Origin: Betaproteobacteria bacterium UKL13-2
GTDB taxonomy: Bacteria; Pseudomonadota; Gammaproteobacteria; Burkholderiales; Usitatibacteraceae
Direction: 5' to 3'
Length of the DNA stretch: 64,000 nt
NCBI GenBank assembly: GCA_001602455.1
Contig: CP012157.1
Coordinates: 2,227,733 to 2,291,732 of the forward strand
Shown here: positions 59,378 to 64,000 of the stretch, piece after piece
Layout of the letters: each line of letters opens with the position of its first letter
Numbering within the stretch: the stretch's first letter is position 1
Made by a program: the position numbers and the translations under genes
Notes under the pieces: generated by a model
Databases searched by the model: none
What the model was told of the DNA's origin: nothing
What the model saw: only the letters and a program-made list of their open reading frames with translations

Positions 59378-60106
59378 TCACTTTATGGCAACGCGCGCAT
59401 TGTGGTTCTGCATCCAAGCTTTGTGCATCGCTTTCAACCAACGATGCTCCGCAAACAACGTTTCTCGTTGACGAAATTGAGCTACGTCTTCCCAGCCGCG
59501 GGGCTGGTAAACCTCGAACGGTTCGGTAGCAATTGAAAGCAGGCTAGTGAGCCTACAAACGCGCGTAACCAGCCGCAGCGCAATTTTCTGCAAATGAGAT
59601 TCTGCATGAGGCATTTCTGGCGGACGCTTAGCGCCCGACAACAATTCTGCCCACCTGCATTGCCGAGCCGCATCGGCTGGCAGATCGGCGACATCACACA
59701 GTACATCGCAGGCATCAATAGCAACCCCTGAAAAATTCGCGCGCTCGTGGTCCAGCTTGTACAAGAATTTAAAGAGGTCAAAAAAGGCACGAGCCTCCCA
59801 TTCTTCAATAAAGTTTTCTTGAAAAGCGATGGCAACGAGGCGCTGAGTGTCAGAGAAATCCCCACCCGCGATGAGTGCAGCATTGCGCCCTTCTAGCTGA
59901 CCCCAAGCTCGTGTCGTGTTCTTTTCCGGCCAGCTGCCGTCCCTTCGTCCGCTCGGCCTGCGATGACTAGTTTCGATAGCCACTTGAAAGGAACGGGCGG
60001 CTTCTCGCTCTCGCTCCTTAACGAATTGCCAAAAAAACACCCCAGTTAATCGGATGCACTCATGAACGAGTCCGTGACTCTTTTTAGTAATTTTGGAACG
60101 CGGCAT
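59378..60106 (-). CDS. hypothetical island protein
   Basis: 242 aa from ATG 60106, with AGGAGACC directly upstream. Mostly helical; features include LRLVTRVCRLTSLL, EEWEARAFFDLFKFLYKLDHER and CDVLCDVADLPADAARQCRW. No family recognised. It lies between the integrase (90 bases away) and the STAS/GHKL operon, all on the minus strand. The basic N-terminus (MPRSKITKKSHG) and helical build would fit a nucleic-acid-associated or regulatory protein, but this is a guess. Confidence 0.6.
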   Translation of the reverse strand: MPRSKITKKSHGLVHECIRLTGVFFWQFVKEREREAARSFQVAIETSHRRPSGRRDGSWPEKNTTRAWGQLEGRNAALIAGGDFSDTQRLVAIAFQENFIEEWEARAFFDLFKFLYKLDHERANFSGVAIDACDVLCDVADLPADAARQCRWAELLSGAKRPPEMPHAESHLQKIALRLVTRVCRLTSLLSIATEPFEVYQPRGWEDVAQFRQRETLFAEHRWLKAMHKAWMQNHNARVAIK

Positions 60107-60196
60107 ATGGTCTCCTGCGCGTTGGTTGCTAAGCCCTACTTCTAAAGCATAGCGACCGCCCCCGGCGACCATCAAGACATCTAGGGTGTTATTTCA

Positions 60197-61324
60197 CTAT
60201 TGTCCGCGCGAGCGGCCATATTCGATCCCGTCTCCGCGCTCACGCAGATTTTCCCGGCTGTTTTCTAGCGAAAGGATTTTCGCGCGCGTGAGTTGGCGGA
60301 CCTCACGACTGCCAATTGCTGAAACGATTGATCCGCCGCGCGCCGACTGTTTAGCGCCATAAAACCGCTTGGTCTGGTCGCTGCAGTGCCCTAACGCAGT
60401 GCTAATTTCGGCGTCAGGCAAGCCAGACGCTTTCAGATCCGCAGCCACCTGATGCCGAAAAGCATACGCGCTTACCGCATCCCGCTTTTTCGGGAAAGCC
60501 GCTCGACCATACTCGCCAACGCGGCGAGAGATGCTCTTCGCGTCTCCCGTGACCACCAGTTCGCCGCGGCTGGCTTCCAATTGTGCCAACAGGTGTTTCC
60601 CGCAATTTGAACTGGTCGCGTCTACTGTTAGGGTCCGGAGGTCTTGCCCAAATTTCCCGCCGTGGGTCTTGCTACCGCGAATTTCGATAACGACTTGGCC
60701 GCTGGTCGATTTCTTGACGCGAATCCCTGACTCGAACTCGCTCGGTCGCGCACCGGATAGCGCCAACACAGCTACGGTATCTTTGTAGCGATGGCCAGCC
60801 ACCGCCAATATTTGGTCCTGCCAGTTTGCTTCTAGGCCGCGCAGCGCTTTGCGCTTCGAATTCGCCTTAACTGCCGTCTCGCCACGGGCGACGCGCCGTT
60901 CAACTTCAATAGCCCAATCACCCGGAATACCGGCATCTCGCCGTTTCAAGTCTGGGTCTGGCTTGTACTTCTCCAATTGCGCCGACGCCGCGCTTATCGC
61001 CTGAACGCACTCGCGCCAGCCAGCATCATCGTGGGACTTTGCCTTGCGATCCGCCTCGGTCAGCAAATCCGCGACCCGCTTGGCGTGCACGTAAGCCCAC
61101 GCCGCCCGATAAAAATAGAATCCGGCAGCGGTGTTTGTCGCGCTTTCGGGCGTCAGCGAGTTGGCCTCCAGCCGCGCAACCGCAGCTTGGTACTGCTGCT
61201 GCGTCTTCTCGCTTCGTGGATTCGCCATGACGCCTGCACACTGCTCGCGGGCACGACGCACGGCAGAAAACAGCGCTGTCTTGTCGCTTTGCCCCGCCGT
61301 CTCGCTCGCAATTTTGCCGGTCAT
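60197..61324 (-). CDS. tyrosine recombinase (integrase) of the tRNA-Val element
   Basis: 375 aa from ATG 61324 (the frame is open further up to 61459). The N-terminal core-binding half is followed by a catalytic domain: Arg in LSGARPSEF (R193), Lys in SKTHGGK (K219), second Arg in AYAFRH (R290), LGH (H313) and a candidate nucleophile Tyr in RFYG (Y322). The usual H of HxxR is Tyr here (Y287). It probably catalysed insertion at tRNA-Val. A C-terminal extension of about 50 charged residues follows the nucleophile. Confidence 0.85.
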   Translation of the reverse strand: MTGKIASETAGQSDKTALFSAVRRAREQCAGVMANPRSEKTQQQYQAAVARLEANSLTPESATNTAAGFYFYRAAWAYVHAKRVADLLTEADRKAKSHDDAGWRECVQAISAASAQLEKYKPDPDLKRRDAGIPGDWAIEVERRVARGETAVKANSKRKALRGLEANWQDQILAVAGHRYKDTVAVLALSGARPSEFESGIRVKKSTSGQVVIEIRGSKTHGGKFGQDLRTLTVDATSSNCGKHLLAQLEASRGELVVTGDAKSISRRVGEYGRAAFPKKRDAVSAYAFRHQVAADLKASGLPDAEISTALGHCSDQTKRFYGAKQSARGGSIVSAIGSREVRQLTRAKILSLENSRENLRERGDGIEYGRSRGQ

Positions 61325-61959
61325 GGTTTTTGTCGGATTCGCCGCTTCGTTGATCGAATGTAAGCGAGGCCATTGACTCGCCTGTCCCGCTTTGTCTCCA
61401 CCTTGCCCCCTGGCTTTGCCAGTGGACAACGTTATCGACGCCGCGCGCCAGCCTCGCAATCGCCTCGCGTGGTTTGGCTAACGCCACCCCATTTGAGCCC
61501 CCGCACGCCCCGCCCTTCGGCGGTTCGAGCAGGCGCAAAAATGGGGACACCACCACATTATGCCCGCTTTTGCAGTGTCGTCAATTGGTCGACCTTGCAC
61601 CGGGCACGAATGTTCAAAGCGGGCGCGCAGTGCGCGCAAAATCTCGCAGCTTTTCTGTCGCAACTCACCCAATGCCGTGTCTCGATGTCCACGGGCTGGG
61701 TATCGCCTGCTCCATGCGTGCTGCGCCTACGCGTCATTCACAGTTGGAATGAACGGTCGGCAACACCAGTAAAAAGCGGGCTCCTGGGGTCGAGTTTTCA
61801 ACACCACCCCGCCGTATGGCGTCCCCGACTGCCATCGAACTCTGTGCAGAGATCGATTCAAAATCCAATGCCAACGCGTCAAGCGCCGGATGCAATCCGG
61901 CGATAATGCGGACACTTGGAGCGTCGCTTTCCGCTAGGTCATTTGGGTAAAACAATAAG
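61325..61959. other. integrase / methyltransferase intergenic region
   Basis: About 630 bp between divergent genes. Open frames here lack start signals and coding bias, so I see no credible gene. It should include the two divergent promoters and possibly integrase-binding arm sites; none can be assigned by eye. Confidence 0.45.
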
Positions 61960-64000
61960 ATGAATGCCGTAGAAATCGAAGAAGCCATATCGAATCTCGC
62001 GCGTGAGCCATTCAATGCCGCCGAGTTTCCGTTCCAGTTCCTAACGGCGTTTGGCAACAAAGAAACCACGGTCAACCGCCTGCGTAAAGGCGACTCGAAC
62101 GCGTCTGACCTTCCTGGTGGGGTGCTCCAGCGCAACAACATTCATATCTCGGTTTGCGAGACCGGCCGAGTTAGCGCAACGCTGAAGTTGCTGCGGGAAA
62201 GCCCGAGGACGGCGTCCGCCAAAGCGAAATTCATTCTCGCGACAGATGGCGTGACGCTCGAAGCTGAAGAAACTTCGACTGGCGATCCGATTGCATCGGA
62301 ATTTCAGGAGTTCCCGAAACACTTTGGCTTTTTCCTGCCGCTGGCGGGTATCTCCACAGTCAAAGAAATCAAAAACAACCCGATCGATGTTCGGGCTACC
62401 GGCCGCCTGAATAAGCTCTATGTCGAGCTGTTAAAGGGCGACCCGGAATGGGCAACCGCCGCGCGGCGGCACGACATGAACCACTTCATGGCGCGCCTAA
62501 TCTTCTGTTTCTTTGCGGAGGACACCGGCATTTTTAATGGGGAAGGACTCTTCACAAAGACCATCGACCGGATGAGTGCGGCGGACTCCTCAAATACGCA
62601 TGATGTATTGAGCACACTCTTTCGCGCGATGAATACCGAGCGCAGCAAGAGGGAATCGGAAAAGATTCCGACCTGGGCAGACGGCTTCCCGTACGTGAAC
62701 GGCGGACTTTTCTCGGGCAGCACGGATGTGCCACATTTCACCAAGATGGCGCGGAATTACCTGCTCAACGCAGGCCGACTCAGTTGGCGCGAGATTAACC
62801 CTGACATCTTCGGGTCGATGATTCAGGCGGTGGCAGACGACGAAGAGCGCGGCACCCTTGGGATGCACTACACCAGCGTGCCTAATATCTTGAAGGTGTT
62901 GAATCCCCTATTCTTGGACGATCTACACAGCCAGTTAACCGCTGCCGGTGATAACGCACGCGCGCTTTTGAACCTCAGAAAGCGGATGTCGAAAATTCGA
63001 GTCTTCGATCCAGCATGCGGTTCAGGAAATTTTCTCGTCATTGCGTACAAGGAAATGCGAGCCATTGAGGCCGAGATCAATCAGCGACGCGGCGAACCGC
63101 ACGCTAGGACCGAAATAAAGCTGACGAATTTTCGGGGGATTGAATTGCGTGACTTCCCTGCCGAAATTGCGCGCCTCGCACTGATCATCGCCGAATATCA
63201 GTCTGACGTTAAGTACCGAGGGCAGAAGGAAGCTTTGGCGGAATTCCTTCCTCTTGATGCCATGAATTGGATCACCTGTGGGAATGCGCTTCAGCTCGAC
63301 TGGCTAAGCATTTGGCCATCTACGGGCACCACGGTAAAGATTGTCGCGGATGATTTTTTCACCGCGCCCATCGAGCAGGCAGAAATCGATTTTGAAAATG
63401 AAGGTGGTGAGACCTACATTTGCGGCAACCCGCCATATCTCGGATCGACATGGCAAACAGACGAACAAAAACAACACCTTCAAGCTGTTTTCGATGGCCG
63501 CACGAAAGGCTGGAAATCGCTGGACTACGTTGCAGGGTGGTTCATGAAAGCGGCGGATTACGGGACCAAAACGAATGCTGCGACGGCATTTGTTGCGACC
63601 AATTCGATTTGCCAGGGACAGCAAGTGCCAATCTTGTGGCCGCTAATTTTCGGCTCAGGACACGAAATCTTCTTCGCGCACACTTCTTTCAAATGGGCCA
63701 ATTTGGCTAGCCACAACGCTGGAGTAATCGTTGTAATCATTGGTATCTCAAATCATCCTTCCAAGGCGCGGTACCTTTACACACCCAACGATGAAGCAGA
63801 AATTGTTTCCAAAGAAGTCAACAATATCAACGCCTACCTGATTTCTGGGCCAAACATCGTCGTTGATAAGGGTAGGCTCCCTGACCTACAGTTAAGCCAG
63901 ATGATCTTTGGAAACAAGTCCGTCGATGGCGGGCACTTGCTTTTGTCTTCTGATGAAGCCGACGGCCTCCGGCTCAACCCCGATCAGCGGTCTCGAATGC
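61960..64000 (+). CDS. MmeI-type class I DNA methyltransferase, truncated by window end
   Basis: The first 680 residues of a DNA adenine methyltransferase, ATG 61960, open to the window edge. Motif I is VFDPACGSGNF (348-358) and motif IV is GNPPY (489-493). The helical domain FCFFAEDTGIF, FPYVNGGLF, NPDIFGSMIQAVADDEERG and LGMHYTSVPNILK match the MmeI/YeeA restriction-modification family. The N-terminal region, where MmeI has a PD-(D/E)xK nuclease, does not show the catalytic E-x-K; the corresponding strand reads HISVCETG. It may be a modification-only protein of a larger defence locus beyond the window. Confidence 0.88.
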   Translation, partial: MNAVEIEEAISNLAREPFNAAEFPFQFLTAFGNKETTVNRLRKGDSNASDLPGGVLQRNNIHISVCETGRVSATLKLLRESPRTASAKAKFILATDGVTLEAEETSTGDPIASEFQEFPKHFGFFLPLAGISTVKEIKNNPIDVRATGRLNKLYVELLKGDPEWATAARRHDMNHFMARLIFCFFAEDTGIFNGEGLFTKTIDRMSAADSSNTHDVLSTLFRAMNTERSKRESEKIPTWADGFPYVNGGLFSGSTDVPHFTKMARNYLLNAGRLSWREINPDIFGSMIQAVADDEERGTLGMHYTSVPNILKVLNPLFLDDLHSQLTAAGDNARALLNLRKRMSKIRVFDPACGSGNFLVIAYKEMRAIEAEINQRRGEPHARTEIKLTNFRGIELRDFPAEIARLALIIAEYQSDVKYRGQKEALAEFLPLDAMNWITCGNALQLDWLSIWPSTGTTVKIVADDFFTAPIEQAEIDFENEGGETYICGNPPYLGSTWQTDEQKQHLQAVFDGRTKGWKSLDYVAGWFMKAADYGTKTNAATAFVATNSICQGQQVPILWPLIFGSGHEIFFAHTSFKWANLASHNAGVIVVIIGISNHPSKARYLYTPNDEAEIVSKEVNNINAYLISGPNIVVDKGRLPDLQLSQMIFGNKSVDGGHLLLSSDEADGLRLNPDQRSRM

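Noticed and set aside
61373-61906. 177-codon plus-strand frame between integrase and methyltransferase
   Set aside because: It starts antisense to the integrase N-terminus, has Pro/Arg-rich random composition and no family.

Overview
The window is a chromosomal segment of a betaproteobacterium, most likely Burkholderiales-related. The evidence is gene order. The chain gyrA-serC-pheA-hisC-tyrA-aroA-cmk-rpsA-ihfB-lapA-lapB, the chain thrS-infC-rpmI-rplT-pheS-pheT-ihfA-merR-tRNA-Pro, and the pairing of an OmpA-domain protein with ubiG and gph next to gyrA are all typical of that class. Genus and species cannot be read from the sequence.

Layout. (1) 1-420: two MITE-like repeat units in inverted orientation. 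(2) 420-6660: a PolB-like exonuclease, cysM and cysB on the minus strand, divergent from a sulfonate ABC transporter (ssuA-ssuC-ssuB) and an OsmC-type protein, so this is a sulfur-acquisition locus. (3) 6835-8350: two small unrecognised genes and a ComEA-like DNA-binding protein. (4) 8433-25948: one long minus-strand housekeeping run. It covers DNA gyrase A, serine and aromatic amino acid synthesis, CMP kinase, ribosomal protein S1, IHF-beta, the LapA/LapB lipopolysaccharide (LPS) checkpoint, PyrF, UDP-glucose dehydrogenase and heptose synthesis. Many neighbours overlap by 4 bases. (5) 26540-34107: plus-strand ompA, an amidohydrolase, ubiG, a DUF1501 protein, gph, an enoyl-CoA hydratase-like hydrolase and a FAH-family protein, then a minus-strand lipoprotein. 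(6) 34214-49433: an accessory region bounded by two nearly identical tRNA-Pro(GGG) genes. It carries a TonB receptor, a LacI regulator, a MetE-like protein, an HpcH aldolase, two tandem-SnoaL proteins, a HisD-like dehydrogenase, an SDR, a bicupin, a hydrolase and a sodium symporter. It looks like a catabolic module for an unidentified substrate. (7) 49450-56890: minus-strand translation genes (thrS to merR); infC starts at AUC. (8) 57129-64000: the start of an integrated element. It begins at a 45-bp 3' fragment of tRNA-Val(GAC) and carries a STAS-like/GHKL ATPase/membrane-protein operon, an unknown gene, a tyrosine recombinase and a truncated MmeI-type DNA methyltransferase without a visible nuclease motif. 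The intact tRNA-Val and the rest of the element should lie to the right of the window.

Other themes. Dispersed repeat families occupy several intergenic gaps and supply stop codons or C-terminal codons to neighbouring genes. Single-base frame breaks, mostly apparent deletions, cluster in five genes between 27.7 and 39.6 kb, while the genes between them and the flanking housekeeping blocks are intact. This is either poor local consensus or recent decay. The best candidates for something undescribed are the STAS/GHKL operon in the tRNA-Val island and the HisD/SDR/bicupin/SnoaL catabolic cluster.
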